DNA of 64,000 nucleotides, from contig NC_064676.1 in the NCBI RefSeq assembly GCF_023278565.1, positions 2,046,001-2,110,000 on the forward strand. The letters run 5' to 3'. Within the stretch, counting starts at the first letter, position 1; the number at the start of each line of letters is the position of its first letter. This stretch comes from Colletotrichum lupini (Eukaryota > Ascomycota > Sordariomycetes > Glomerellales > Glomerellaceae). The notes below the pieces were generated by a model. That model saw nothing but the letters and a program-made list of their open reading frames with translations. It made no database searches and had not been told where the DNA came from. The position numbers and the translations under genes are program-made. Shown here piece after piece: positions 37,571-50,441 of the stretch.

Positions 37571-40500
37571 TGATTTGTTGTTGTTGCTATTCATTACGAG
37601 CCATATTTTGATATTTCTTTTTACTTTGTTTGTTTTGTACTTCACGAAGAGGCGTCTAGAGGTAAAATGGCGGTCGGTTGTATACCCATGTATCAAAAAA
37701 GTTACCTGTCTGCGGCTTCTTTCCAAAGAAGGTGTCTTGCGCTTAAAGCCAAGGTTCTTGGAACCACATCAATCTATATTGCCTACAATACCAAAGATGT
37801 CTAGCCTTGCGCTAGCTGAATTACAATTATCGTCCCTTCTCATTTATGGTGTATTCGGTTGCTATCCGAACTAGAACATGGGCAATTAAGCTCACCACTT
37901 AGAGCTCAACTTTGGACGGCTAACGCAGGCCCCCCTACTGCGTAGAACAGACGGACGTTTCCTTTCCGACACGGTGGCCTTGAAACTCCTCTTCTCCCCA
38001 TCGGACTGGCCCCACCATGTTGAAGTTCAGCATGGTTCAATGCTGCATCCAGTCTGCAGAAAGACGGATGTCATATTCAATGTCTAGTGTTCAGTGTTCG
38101 AGGCCAGCAAGTTCAGCCACGAGCTTGCAATCAATGGAATTGGATGTATTCGAGCATCAAAGACTCGGACACCTCCGTTTGGGAGCCAAGTCACGGTACT
38201 GCGGCATCGCGGCAAGATACAGGAGAGCGTAGGGGGGACACATCCGTCATTTCGGAAATACCGACCCAGAGATTGGCGTTAAGCAAAAATGCAAATGTCT
38301 TACACTGCCCCCTTTTTCCCCCGCCCTATAGGGCTCTTCTTAAAGAAGATGTATTATTATGCCTCGCGGGGCATCCGTACGGAGTACAGAAGACTCCAGA
38401 GTAAGGGTGAGGTCGTGTAAGGTATGTTTAAGTCAATCACTCGCAGGGAATGGTTGACCGGCTTGCCTGCCGGTACGGGAGCGCTTCCGCAGCACGGAGT
38501 AGAATATAAAGCAACGCAAGGGAAACCTTTTGCTTTGGTCCTTTTACGGATACATAGTAAACCGACTTTATCCGTGCTTTTTTTTTTTTTTTTCAAACAT
38601 TCTGGCCTGTACGGAGTACTGCGTAAGGTAATATGTACCTAGATCCCGGTCCCGGTTCAGCCCATATGCCGCGAGTCATAAGATACCGGGATGCGGATCC
38701 TTTGGGTTCCCTAATCTGTGAAGGACTTGTGATGTATGCCACTCCTAAGGTAAGTGTAATCAATGAGGCAAGTCATCCCGCGGGACAAAGTGGATATGAC
38801 GTTCTACTGTGTACCCTAGATGAGTGTGACGCGGGAAGATGGGGGGGGGCTTCGGGGATATCCCAACCTCCATCGGCTCAGACATGAATGAAATTCGGAG
38901 AAGAGATTGAAAAGCGCGGAATTGTAGCGAAGATGTCGCGGCTAATGTGCGCGCTTGCTTGATTCGTTGATGGGTACTGGTCAGTAGTAAGTAGTCAGTC
39001 ACTTTTTCTGTGTCGCAATTGAGTTTTTTTCCCGGTAAAAGTTGACGTTTTGTGACGTTGTATCTCGTACCTTGCCTTACGCTCTGTCTATTCTTTTTTT
39101 TTTTAAACCGTGCTTGGCAGGCATTTCCATGAGAGAATGCGAAACCGAACCGGAGGGAAAGCATTCATTGGCTACTGTCATGATTTACATCCCTCCTCCC
39201 GTGCTTGTATTTCGGTATGTGTAGAAGAAGGGAATTTCTTACCGAATGCATATTTCCCTGTCTCTCTGCCCAGCCCCCCCAGGGAGTCGGGAGAAGGGAA
39301 GGGAAAGAAGAACCGTGGTTGAGACTCGCCTGTTATGAACAGTGAGATTATAGCAAACAGGACACCCATTGCTGGGTCTTGCTTGGTTCGATACCCGACC
39401 CGAACGTCATGGGGGCTGGGTGGTCATACGAATGGTACGGAGTACCCCGTAAGCAAACCAAAGATGCATGAGGTACGGATACTGCGCGCGCACGCACATT
39501 TGAATATCCGCACGTACCTGGGGCAAAACAAAATCTCAAAAGCTCAGAGCTCTCGACCTAGCTCATACCTTTTCTCCCACCCCCCCTGGCCGAACGACTG
39601 GGGCGAGCATAGACGGATGGGGTTTCTTCACTCCTTATCGAGTTCGGGAACGGGTTTGCAATTGCGGGATGCCGGAATTGTCTGAAGCTGAGAACGGGGC
39701 TTGTGCGTGAAGAGTTTGCTGTTTTTTTAATATTGGGACTGAGCCGAGTGTTCCGTTCATTTCTTGAGACGAGGCTGTTCGCATAACTAAGTAACAGAGA
39801 GAGATAGAGAGAGAGTGTGTGTGTTTGCGTGGGTGGGTGGTGTTGGTGAAGTAAATGCAGCGAGAGTGGCATCGGCTTAAGAATCTCAAACCTTTGATCA
39901 CCCGCGCATTCGGATAGTATACATGCTTCAGATGAATGCTACTGCAAATGCACCCAAATCGATGGGTTTTGGGTCCCTCCTTGGCAATCTTTATTTTTGG
40001 AGGGGGTTGCATTCGCCAAGGGTTTGAACGGTACAGCGGTTTCGGAGCATTTACGTCGAGTAAAGTGTGTCGTAGAATACTAGAATACCTTATTATAAAC
40101 CCCTTGTGGATGGGACTGCTTGGCTTGTGACTTGATGATACTCTACGTGATACGGCCCGACGTTCGGGTTCGGTTTGCACAGTTGACCTTGCTGCACAAC
40201 ATCAAAAGTGCAGCTTGCTTTGCTAAGTCGACTTTGACGAGCTGAGTGGCAAAACCTATGGCACTGAAGAAGTTGACACGTCTTTGAAAATAGAAATTAC
40301 TTATATGGTAGGGGAAAATGTATCTCGTGCAATTGCGGGCGATAGCTTGGTCTTCTGCTGGTCAAAAAAAGAACAAAGGAAAAATAAAAAATCAGTCGGT
40401 GACGAGAAAATCCGAGAGTGCTGCGAAGCTTGATATTCGTTGAAGTTCCGAGAGGTGAGGTGGACGATCTCTGAGAGGCTTCAAAATTCAAAGATCGTGC

Positions 40501-41360
40501 TATACTCACCATGAGTTGCGTACAGACTATATTGTCCATCGTTATCGTCGGAATATCTAGTGGTTTTTACACATCCCGAGCCGAGCCGCCTACGGTGCTG
40601 CCGAAAATCATATTTAACAGTCCTGCACTGCACAACAAGTACTGAGTCTTCAGACTCAGTAAGATCATGCCGAACACAATGCATCAGAAAGTCGAAGCCC
40701 ACAAATTCAAGTAGGAAGCTGAGAGTTGGGTAATTCGGTTGGTGTTCTGATACGTACGCGGCCAATTCGGGGCGGGATCTCTCTCTCTCTGCATCTACGG
40801 AGTACCGAACAGATCCCGTGCCGACCGTTACCTGCCAGCCGGGAGCGACGTCTCCACTTTTGACAGGACCACGTGGGGCCAGCGATAGGGATCCGGCCGC
40901 TGCGGAGTACTCCTCGTGGGGCCATCTCAGAGTGCCAGGGGGACCCTCCCCGGGCCGATCTAGGTAGTTTGTTGGTTCGTGAAGGAAAGGGGAAAAAAAA
41001 AATGACGCCGATCCTTCCACCAAACGCGCGACTCCCGCCGTACAGCACCGGGGCACCGAACACCGACGACAGGTCCTCGGCTCAGCCTCACCAACGTCAT
41101 CTTACCTTTTTCGAGGTTCGCAAAGGCTTTCCGTCTCAGCCTTCTTTGCTTGCACAACCGTTCCTGTTTTATGGAGTAGTACTCTGCAACATCGGCACAA
41201 ACACTCATCTAGGGCTCTCTGACTGAGGATCTGTCTAGAGTTGCATGTGCAACAGGCTCCCCACTCGTTTGCGATCCGTGACATCCGGTATATACCAACA
41301 TCCCGCATCACGAAAGCCCAAATTCCTGCATTTGTCGCTTTCAAACCACCTATTCGCACG
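37571..41360. other. Intergenic region, about 3.8 kb
   Basis: Between two plus-strand genes. No supported coding frame. It has the densest set of TACGGAGTAC/TACGGATAC motif copies in the window (38375, 38494, 38545, 38609, 39436, 39474, 40796, 40902), a 15-nt poly-T at 38579-38593 and a GA/GT dinucleotide patch at 39795-39830. The promoter of the hydrolase gene should lie at its right end. Confidence 0.5.
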
Positions 41361-42621
41361 ATGGAATCCTTATTCAGCGCCTCCATCGAGCCAAAAACGG
41401 CGGCGATCGTAGCTACGACCGTCGTCGCGACGCTTTCCTTCCTGTCCCTTGCGCGACTCGGTCTCTACCCAAACTGGGGCACTGCCATCCCTAATCCTCT
41501 CAAGACCAAGATTCCCACGCTCGCAAGCGATGAGGTCAAGAAGCTTCCCTACCACCCAGACTACTTTCCCGGCGCCCGTGATGTGGACACGCCTGTAAGA
41601 TACCACCCCTTCGCCACCAGCTCACCATCTCCTCAAGATGCGCTCCCTAGTACCTTGCTAAGTGATTGACTAACACACACCCTCTCAGTACGGCTCCATC
41701 CGCGTCTACGAATGGGGCTCAACCACCGGGCCCAAAGTAGTTCTCATCCACGGCATCAGCACCTCCTGCATGACCCTCGGCCCCATCGCCCACGCCCTCG
41801 CCGCCCGCGGCTGCCGCGTCCTGCTCTTCGACCTCTTTGGCCGCGGCTTCTCCGACGGCGTCGGCGACCTGCCCCACGACACACGCCTGTACACCACACA
41901 GGTCCTCCTCGCCCTCGCCTCCTCCCCGCTCGCCTGGTCCGGCACCGACGCCGTCCGCGTCGTGGGCTATTCCCTGGGCGGCGCCGTCGCCGCCTCGTTT
42001 GCGGCGTCGTTCCCGCACATGGTGGAGAGTCTCGTCCTGCTCGCGCCCGCGGGTCTCATTCGCGCAGAGAACTTTGGCGTGCTGGCGCAGGTTACGTTCC
42101 AGTCTGGTCTTGTGCCTGAGCGTATTCTTGCAGCTGTTACGAGGAAGAGGTTGCAGAAGCCGTTGGCGAGTAAGCGATCTAATGCTGTCGGGGACGAGGA
42201 AGATCCGGTTGAGAAGGTCGTCGACGTCGCGGCCGCGGAGGTGTCTGGACCCCACGGTGGCAGCGCAGAGGATCAGAAGGTTGAGCGAAAAGTGCGGGAG
42301 TACGTCCCCTGGATGGTCGCGCACCACGAGGGTTTCGTCAAGGCGTTCATGTCGTGCGTGCGATGGGCGCCGCTTACGGGCCAGCACGAGACGTGGCGGG
42401 TTCTGGGCCAGAGGAAGAAGGGTACCACGGCGGTGTTTATTGGAAAGACGGACGAGGTTATTGATGTTGACCACTATGCCAAGGATGGGTTGCCGTTGTT
42501 AGGCGGCGAGGAAAATGTGACGTGGAAGGTCCTTCCTGGGGGTCACGACTTTGTCATGACCAAGACGGAGTATATTATGCGCGAGTTGGATGCATTCTGG
42601 GGTTTGAAGGTGCAGTCGTGA
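41361..42621 (+). CDS. Alpha/beta hydrolase with N-terminal membrane segment (two exons)
   Basis: Exons are 41361-41594 and 41689-42621; the 94-bp intron (GTAAGA..CTCAG) is phase 0, giving 388 aa. One hydrophobic segment (about residues 14-33) suggests a membrane anchor or signal-anchor. The hydrolase core shows the oxyanion region VLIHGIS (about 96-102), the nucleophile elbow GYSLGG with Ser173, an acid candidate Asp333 in GKTDEV, and His364 in GGHDF. Between strands 6 and 7 there is a variable cap (about 200-290) rich in charged residues. The fold fits lipases, esterases and epoxide-hydrolase-like enzymes. The substrate cannot be assigned. The start at 41361 is used because MESLFSAS leads directly into the membrane segment; the frame is open upstream to 41241. 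Confidence 0.9.
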
Positions 42622-43404
42622 AGATGGGTTTTGGGGGAAGGGGGGAATGTGAACATGACGGCTGGGGAGCCATAGACGAAGATGGGTGCGGACAGATCAT
42701 GAGACGTGTTACTGATAGACTCCTAGAAACGATACCATTGTTTGCTTCCATTCCTGGGGGACACTGTCTAGTAGCAGCGTCCATCTTCGATCTTTGACTT
42801 CCAATCTATGCTGAATTGGTGATTTTGTGTAAACATGGACAGTACAAGGATAACGTATTACTTGTCTGCAAGCGTCTCCATCCATTGGCTGACTGGTAGC
42901 ATGGTGAAGTCTATGAGATGGTTCTATTAAGCTTGTTGGTATCCTTCCGCATGGAATCATGTAGAGAAGCCAAACTGGCTTAACTTCAGCAGCTAGGTTG
43001 AGAAGAACATGTAATGAGACGCACACATGTTTGGATATTGACTGGAATCTGCCGCGGGTATATCCATTCTGCCCATCTAGATATGCTATAGACTTTCCAC
43101 CTCACAGTGTGTCAGCAGATGGGTGTGGGATCTGTACTGTTTCGATGATTGATGTAGAACAGTGTCGCGCTTGTGGGTACACCCTGAACATCACCCGCAG
43201 CTGCACAATATAAGATGGACACATCTCTGTCACCTCGAGGCTTCGAAATTTTGAGTTCGCATCGTTGCCCTGTTGGTATAAGTAGAAAATCTACTCAAGT
43301 TGGGAACTTCCCACGAAGCCAGGATGTTCATCGTTCAAGTGATAGGACATATACACCCTGTTAGTATAAGTGTATTGATAAGAAGAAATAACACAAAAGC
43401 TCAG

Positions 43405-43490
43405 CACAGTATTCGGGCCACTTGAGCCAATCCTGTGCTTATGAAAAATCCGTTCTTTTCCATCCATATTTAACCACTCAGCTACGTGGC
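43405..43490 (-). repeat. Diverged tRNA-like (SINE-like) remnant, copy 2
   Basis: On the minus strand an A-box-like TAGCTGAGTGG lies at 43484-43474, preceded by GCCACG and followed by TTAAA, just as in the copy at 43600-43685. The B-box position is degenerate (GGCTCAAGTGG, 43428-43418). The left limit is approximate. It is probably a decayed Pol III-derived repeat rather than a working tRNA. Confidence 0.35.
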
Positions 43491-43599
43491 TCCGGGGAGT
43501 ACTATTGGCCCCTGAGGATTTCTCGTTCCTTCCGACCAATGACCTACCTGTCTATGTACCACCTAGCCTAGAGAATACATAGAGAAAATCAACAAAAAA

Positions 43600-43685
43600 G
43601 CTCGGGCGTTGGTTCGAACCCTATCCCTACGAAAAACCAGCGTCCCAGTTTCTTCATCACCCGTTTAACCACCAGGCTACGTGGC
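43600..43685 (-). repeat. tRNA-like (SINE-like) sequence, copy 1
   Basis: On the minus strand, read from 43685 down: GCCACG, an A-box-like TAGCCTGGTGG (43679-43669), a B-box-like GGGTTCGAACC (43621-43611), and after about ten bases a TTTTTT run (43599-43594) that would stop Pol III. The 86-nt length fits a tRNA with a long variable arm, but the ends do not pair as an acceptor stem and the T-stem is weak. A tRNA-derived SINE or tRNA pseudogene fits better than a functional tRNA. Confidence 0.45.
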
Positions 43686-44486
43686 CCCAGCAAGTTTGCA
43701 CTGTACCGGGGAGACACTTCTTCTTTCGAGTTTGTGTCCTATATACCCTCTAACCCATCTGTGTTGTGGCTCTCAATGGTTCCAGTCAGTATTACGCCCC
43801 CAAATGGTCATTCCGCTGCCTCCTTACCTTGGGTAGGCAGCCACGGAGCTTCAATGAAACCTCAGATACTCCGTCGCCTCTCCTTCCATCCGGTCGATCG
43901 TTGGCAGATTGATACCCATTTCATTCGGTAATTCACTCCCAAACTAAGAAATGCTGTAGCCGCTAACCTGAACGCCTTTGAAATATCATATGGATGTTGC
44001 TCATCCTTCAGTAAGATAGAGTAAAGGTTCGACATAAGGAACACGATAAGTGTAGACTTCTGTCGATTAGCCAATCCCAACGCCATGAGCTGGCACGATC
44101 AATCGTTCGCTTCAAACAGTCATTCTCACACCACTGCCCATACTCGATTACGAACACAAGATAGACGTGAATTTTGGGTTAGAAAAAACAAGCTTGGTAT
44201 CACTAGCTTTGCGCTATCAACGGTTTCTGCAAGCAGGCGCATAAGTTCTAGGAGGCCCGCGATATTGAAAATACGCGCTCTCGTCTCACAAGTCTTCAAC
44301 CTCGGATGACACTCTATCATGTCCAAGATATAAGATACAACGGCATCAAAAGTGTATGAAGTGGTAAATGTATTGCGCTACTGAAGATGGAACGCAACGG
44401 TTGAATGTTGATGGATTTGGGAATTAGCTAAGCTGGGAGACCCCAGCCACGGTGGCGATCCCTGCTCGCCTGGAATGGCAACAATG

Positions 44487-44491
44487 GGTCG
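44487..44491 (+). repeat. Left candidate target-site duplication (GGTCG)
   Basis: GGTCG abuts the outer end of the left inverted repeat and recurs at 50442-50446 directly outside the right one. If the outermost TA is counted as outside the element, the duplication would be TA instead. Confidence 0.5.
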
Positions 44492-44524
44492 TACGGCAGA
44501 CTACAAGAGGCACTCTGCTAAAAC
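44492..44524 (+). repeat. Left terminal inverted repeat, 33 nt
   Basis: Starts TACGGCAGACTACAAG and ends CTGCTAAAAC. It matches the reverse complement of 50409-50441 at 31 of 33 positions. Both differences are transitions (A for G, T for C relative to the right copy), as RIP or deamination would give. Confidence 0.85.
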
Positions 44525-47500
44525 ACTTTTTTTATATATTAAAGCAGAAATCGTATTTTATAGTTACCTTACTACCCAGAATAGGGTCTAAATTAGTATA
44601 ATAACTTATAAATAGGGGTTATAGAGATTTATAGCTTAAGAAATATTTTAATTTTATAATATATTAAACCGTATAATAATATATAAAATTATATAATATC
44701 GTACCCTAATATAAAAGTTTTTCTTTTTTTTATAACTTTATTATAAGAATAACTACTACTTTTTACCCTTTTATAAATAAAAATTACTCTTTACTTAAGT
44801 TATTAAACTAATAGCTCGTTTATAAATATTATAATATAAATTTATAATAACTTCTAGTTTTTATATAAGACGTTATTAAACTAATTAACCTTATAATACC
44901 TTTTTATAAAACTATTTTAAAACGACTAATTAATAATAATACTTATATAGGCTCTACTCTTTTTATATAATAAGAATATATAAATATATAAGCCTTAATA
45001 TTAATAAAATCTTTTTTTATAAGCTTAAAAGAGCGGGAACGAAGTATTTAATAAACGAAAAAGGAGCTAAAATAATTATTAATAATTAATATCTCTATTA
45101 TATTATATAACATATCCTTTTTTAAGAACGAACTTAATAGTTTCTAAGTAACGACTTATATTAATATTTAAGTTATTAAAAAGTTTATTAAAAAAGTTTA
45201 GTTTAATCGCTTCTCGACGTTTATTTTATATTAAAATATAATACGATTTATTATTTTATATTTTATAATAAATTAGTAAATTCTTTTAATAAAATAGATA
45301 GTATTTCTAATTAATATAAAAAATCCTTATAATATTTTAAAATATTATAAAGTAGCGTACGAAGTTATAAGTTTAAAAAGATTCCTTTTTAAAGCTACGA
45401 TTTTATATAAAAAAGATAATTATTAACTTTTTATTATTTCTTAAACTAGAATTAAGTTACTAATTATTAAACCTTAGCTAGTAAAAAAAAAAAAAGGTCG
45501 TATAAAACTAATTATAACTAAAACTTTAAGTAAAACGACGTATAAAAATATTCTAAAAATACGGCTTTTAATAAGTATTAGTATTAAACTAATAATAAAA
45601 ATTAAGGAGGAATTATTAGTTAAGTAAAAAAAAAAGATCGTTAAGAAAGAGGTAAAGGCTAAGAAAAAGGTTAAAAACGATAAAAACAATAAAAAAAACG
45701 AGATTATAGTAGTTCGATAAAAAAAAAGTTTATAATAGTAAATAACCTAGTATATTATAAAGATAAAAACGAGTATTCTCGTTAATAAATAGTTTAAAAT
45801 AAACTATAATTATATTTATAATTCCTTTTTATCCTTAGTATTACTTATAATTACGAAGCTATTTAATACTCTAAGTTTAATTCTAGAGTTTTCTAATCTT
45901 TACTTAACTTATATAATACTATTTTATAATTTATTAAGTAAAATAATTTCTAGTTAAAGCTTATTATATATATACTACTTTAAATAAATACGAAGATATT
46001 AATATACTTTAAAATAAGGATAATTAGCCTCGCTAAACTTCGTACTTTTAGCTAATATAATTAGGGAGCCCTTAATAATTAAAGTATAAATTTATAAAGT
46101 AATTTAAAAAAAAATATACGTTTAGATTATTACTATTTTAAATAGCGTTTAATAATTATTAAACTTAATCTTAGTTAATTAGCTATATAAAGTCTTATAT
46201 AGTTCGTAACGTAAGTTAATAATATAATTACTATAGCTAATTAGAAATAATATAAGGGCGACTTTTTTAATAATAAATTTAATAAGAGTTCTAAATTTAT
46301 ATAAAGTTAATAAAATTAGAACGAATTAGTAATATATACGTAAATAGAAATATAATTTAGTTAGAGAGTATATTTATATAAAATAGCCCTTAGAACTTAA
46401 CTAGTTAGAAGTATTTTTATAAACGTAAGTATACTTATATATACTAAGATATATATTACTTACTTACTAATATACTAATTTATTTTAATAAAAACGATTT
46501 TACTAACTCTTAATCTTAACGTTATAAATACTTTTATTAAAAATCTAGTAATTATAAAATATAATTAGACTTTTTATTATTAAATAGTATTATGAAAGGT
46601 AATAATAAATACTAAATATAAGAACGGTTTCTTTCTCTCGGTCTAAACGAACTCGTAATAATATAAATCCCCGTTATTAAATAATAGTAAAATATTATAT
46701 AAATATATTCCGGGATATATAAATAAAAACCCCTATATAGAACTATATAATAAACTACGAATAAGTATTAATATTAATATAAATTTTAAATTTAAATAGT
46801 AAAAGCTTATTATATATATTGAAAAATTAAATATAATTTAGTCTAGGAGTTATAAACCCTTTACGATAATACCTTATTTTACTTAACTAATCTTAAACTT
46901 ATTATAAAAAGGTTTTATAATATATAAAGTAAAGTTTATCTTAGTTAATAATATAAGCTTATTAGCGAACTTATATATAAATATACTCTTTATTATACCC
47001 TTTAATATAGTAAGTAACTTTTAATATACTAAAAAAGAACTTTTCTAATCGTTATTATATAATTATAAGCTATTCTAGTATTTATTATTACTAAAGCTAA
47101 TTTTATTAACGAAGTATTAATAATTTTATAGTTATAATTATAAATCCTTTAGACTAGAATTAAAAAAAGGATATTTTTATTATTTAAGTATTATTAAAAA
47201 ATAATTTTTAAATACGAATTAATAAATCTTTAAAAAAGACTATACGCTCTTTTTATTATGAGTCCTATTTCGTAAGTTAACGTTCGAAAGTTCACTTTAT
47301 AATTCTAGTATTAAAAACTATAAAAATATATATAATAATTATATTATAAGTCTAATTACTTTTTAATTTTATAATAATTATCGTTCGATATAATAAAAAA
47401 TTAATACGTAGTCGTACTATTCTAAAAAAGTAGTAATATATAAAGTAAGAAACTAAAAAAGAAATTTTAAATAAGACGTAAATATTTATATATAATTATA

Positions 47501-49887
47501 ATAATATATAGGGGTATCTTTTTATTTATAAGGTCTTATAAGTATATATATAAAAATATAGACGCTTATAGGGATTTATAATACTAAAAAGAATAAAAAA
47601 GTATATAATAATAATATACGATAAATAAAAGTTTTATAATTTTATTAAAAACGTTAAACTTTAGGGGGAGCTTTTATATAGTTAGTTACGGCTTTTTACG
47701 GGCTAAACTAAGCGTATATACTTTAATTTATAGTTAATAAGTATCCTATAACTCTATAGGGGCCTTATTACCTAGGTATTAAGCCTAATTATACTATATC
47801 CTAATATATACTTATATAAACTCTTATATTATACTATATAAAAATATTAAATTAATTACTCTTTATTTAGAATTTATATAAGTTAATAATACTCTTTATA
47901 ATTTTATATATTATTATATATACCCTCTTTATTATCTTTAGCCTATTTAGCTACTTATTTAAAAGCTTTTATTATTATATAGAAGTATATAGCGGGGATA
48001 GTACTTAAAGACTTAAGTAAAGCGCTAATACGGACTTTACTACGACTCTTATAATTATAACTACGCTTAACGACCTTAATAAGCGTATTATAAACTAATA
48101 TAAACTATTAGTAAACTATAAATAAATATAAGGTAGTATAAAGTAATATATAAGTAATAATAAGAGGTATAACGAGCGTATACTTATATATAATAAATAT
48201 ATAGTTATAACTAAAATAGCCCTTATTTATAAAAATAATATAATTAGTAAAAATGCCTTTACTAGCTTTATAATAGGCGCATAACTCGGTATTAATCTTA
48301 GTATTATTATATATAATTATTTCAATAATATCGGTAGCCTAAATACGAGTTATAATAATATTTAAGGGTATATAATAGCTATTTTTAATAATTTTAAAGT
48401 TAAGCTTAATTTAACGCTAGGGCTAGATTATACGAGTTAGTATAATAATATTAAATAGTATAAAGTAGTATATACTAACTTATATAATATTAAGGTTATA
48501 AATTTAATAAAACCCTTTAGGGTCCGGTCCGCCTTATTAAGGGCTATCTTCGCCTTTACGGGTAAGCTAGTTTATTAGGGTTAATATCGAGTATTTTTAT
48601 TATATACTTTAATAAAACTTTATAACTAACTATAGCCGGCCGTAGCCGTTATTAAATACTAATAACCCCGCTACCGTAATATATTAATCGCTCTTTAAAT
48701 AGCTAAAAACTACCCCCTACTTTCTACTTTTTTTAATAGTACTAGATTTTTCTTTTTAATCCTTCCTAATTTACTTTTACGTAGCGATTTTAGAGTATTA
48801 ATAATACTCGGGAGTCGGTTAGGTATTTCGAGGCTATTATATTATATTAGTTAGGTACTAATAAGGGTAATACTTATATTAATATACGTATTTCGGATTT
48901 TTAAGTCGATAGTATTTAATCCGTATTTCTTAAGACGACTTTATTATAGTTCGGGGTCCTTTAGTATAATACTTATAGGATCGAACTTCTAGCCCTTGAG
49001 GTATCCCTATAGATCGATAAGTTAGCGTCTCGGTATTTTAATAATATATATTTAAGAGTAAGTAAATAATTTAATAATAATAATAATAGTATAATAATAA
49101 TAAACGGCGAAAGAAGCGTTTTTCGATTTTAATAAAAGAAACGAAGTAATAAATATATATATATATACGAGTTAAAGTTAAAAGCGTAGTAGACATTAGT
49201 AATAAGAGCTTATAGAGGTCGGTATTATACTTAACGACGGTAACGAGGGCATCTCTAATACTACACTATTATAAGCTACTATTACCTAGAGAGTAATAAA
49301 CTTAGCTAAGTAGGCGTAGGCTTATAAAGTAGTAGCGTTGGGCGCTTAATATTGCTATTAATCCGTAATTATAAACTTTATAAGAGGGAAAGTTTAAAAA
49401 GGTAGAAAATCTAAAAAAATAGTCTAACGAGATAGTATAAGTATCTACTAATATTATATATTAATACTATATAAATAATATTAAGAATCGCCCGAGTAAC
49501 TAGTAAAGGTAGAAATAAAAAAACAAATTTAATAAAAAGTTTTTAAAAAAGAAGATAAAGAGCTTATAAATAATATAAAAATCCGTATAATAAAGAAGCT
49601 ATTATATAGAGGTATATATATTAATAAAAAGGTAAAAGGTTATTTTATAGGACGTAAGGTTATTAGGGTACTACGTAAGTTAATATATAGGGACCGTTAG
49701 GAGCTATATATTTTTAATACGGGCTAGAACGCTATATTAAGCGCTTATTATAAGTATTATATAGCATACGTAATTATTAAAAAAGGGAGTATCCTATACG
49801 AAATTATTAATATATATACGTAAATAGTTAATGTTAAAGGAAAAAGTAAATAAAAAAAATTAAATTATAAATAAATATATACGCGTA

Positions 49888-50044
49888 ATTATACTTATAA
49901 TTACGTATATATTAGCCTAAAAGGAAATATAATTACTAATTAGTAAAAATTATACTAGCAATTGCGCATAAAATTACCTAATTATACCTAATTAATATTT
50001 CTAATTAGTAAATTACGAATATTATACTTATAATTGCGTATATA
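49888..50044 (+). repeat. Subterminal direct repeat pair inside the AT-rich block
   Basis: A 24-nt segment at 49888-49911 recurs at 50021-50044 with one A/G difference; both begin ATTATACTTATAATT. A CTAATTAGTAAA element between them also occurs twice. These may be subterminal transposase-binding repeats, or chance in AT-rich DNA. Confidence 0.5.
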
Positions 50045-50408
50045 ATTAGGTAATAATAATAAAAATAAAGTAAAAAAGGGTATAAAGTATAATAAAGCAA
50101 AATATAATTATTAATAAGTAACTATAGGGGCGTAGGTAAATTACTTACCTTATTTAAAGAATATTAGGTTAGTTAAGAAAAAAGGGAAATTAATTAATAA
50201 TAGAAATTAATAAAGAGGATATACCCCTTAATTACCTTACTTTTATTAAGTAGTATAATTACCCTTATATAACTACTACTACTTAAGGTCATAAGTAATT
50301 CCTTATAATAATATATAGGATTTATTATAATATTTATTTATATATATAAGAAAGTCGCGCTATTGATATCTAAAATTTATAGTAGCCGTAGGTCTATTAG
50401 AAAGAACG

Positions 50409-50441
50409 GTTTTAGCGGAGTGCCTCTTGCAGTCTGCCGTA
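50409..50441 (-). repeat. Right terminal inverted repeat, 33 nt
   Basis: On the plus strand it begins GTTTTAGCGGAGTG and ends AGTCTGCCGTA. It is the partner of 44492-44524. The right copy keeps CG/TG where the left has TG/TA, so it is the less mutated of the two. Confidence 0.85.

Larger units (their letters stand above)
42622..44491. other. Intergenic region left of the AT-rich block
   Basis: About 1.9 kb with no supported protein-coding gene. It contains two tRNA-like sequences on the minus strand (see separate entries) and the left flank of the inverted-repeat-bounded block. Confidence 0.5.
44492..50441. mobile_element. AT-rich, RIP-degraded DNA transposon relic (5.95 kb) with terminal inverted repeats
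   Basis: The inside (about 44530-50400) is extremely AT-rich, with long TA runs. It has almost no CA or TG dinucleotides while CG persists; that is the pattern expected when RIP turns CpA into TpA on both strands. The change from normal sequence is abrupt at both ends and coincides with 33-nt inverted repeats (44492-44524 and 50409-50441). No open frame of significance survives, so the transposase family cannot be read. The 5-bp GGTCG flanks argue for a cut-and-paste element; a TA duplication (Tc1/mariner-like) is the alternative reading, but 5.95 kb would be long for that group. A nested insertion inside a smaller element is also possible. GC remnants are more common in 48.5-50.3 kb. Confidence 0.75.

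Noticed and set aside
43600..43685. Functional tRNA gene
   Set aside because: A and B boxes and a T-run are present, but the ends do not pair as an acceptor stem and the T-stem has mismatches. Kept as a tRNA-like repeat.
45474..45689. Phe/Leu-rich 71-codon frame in the AT-rich block
   Set aside because: A by-product of AT-rich, RIP-mutated DNA; long T-runs produce Phe and Leu codons by chance.
44492..50441. LTR retrotransposon
   Set aside because: The end repeats are inverted, not direct, and do not begin TG and end CA; I found no long direct repeats at the two ends.
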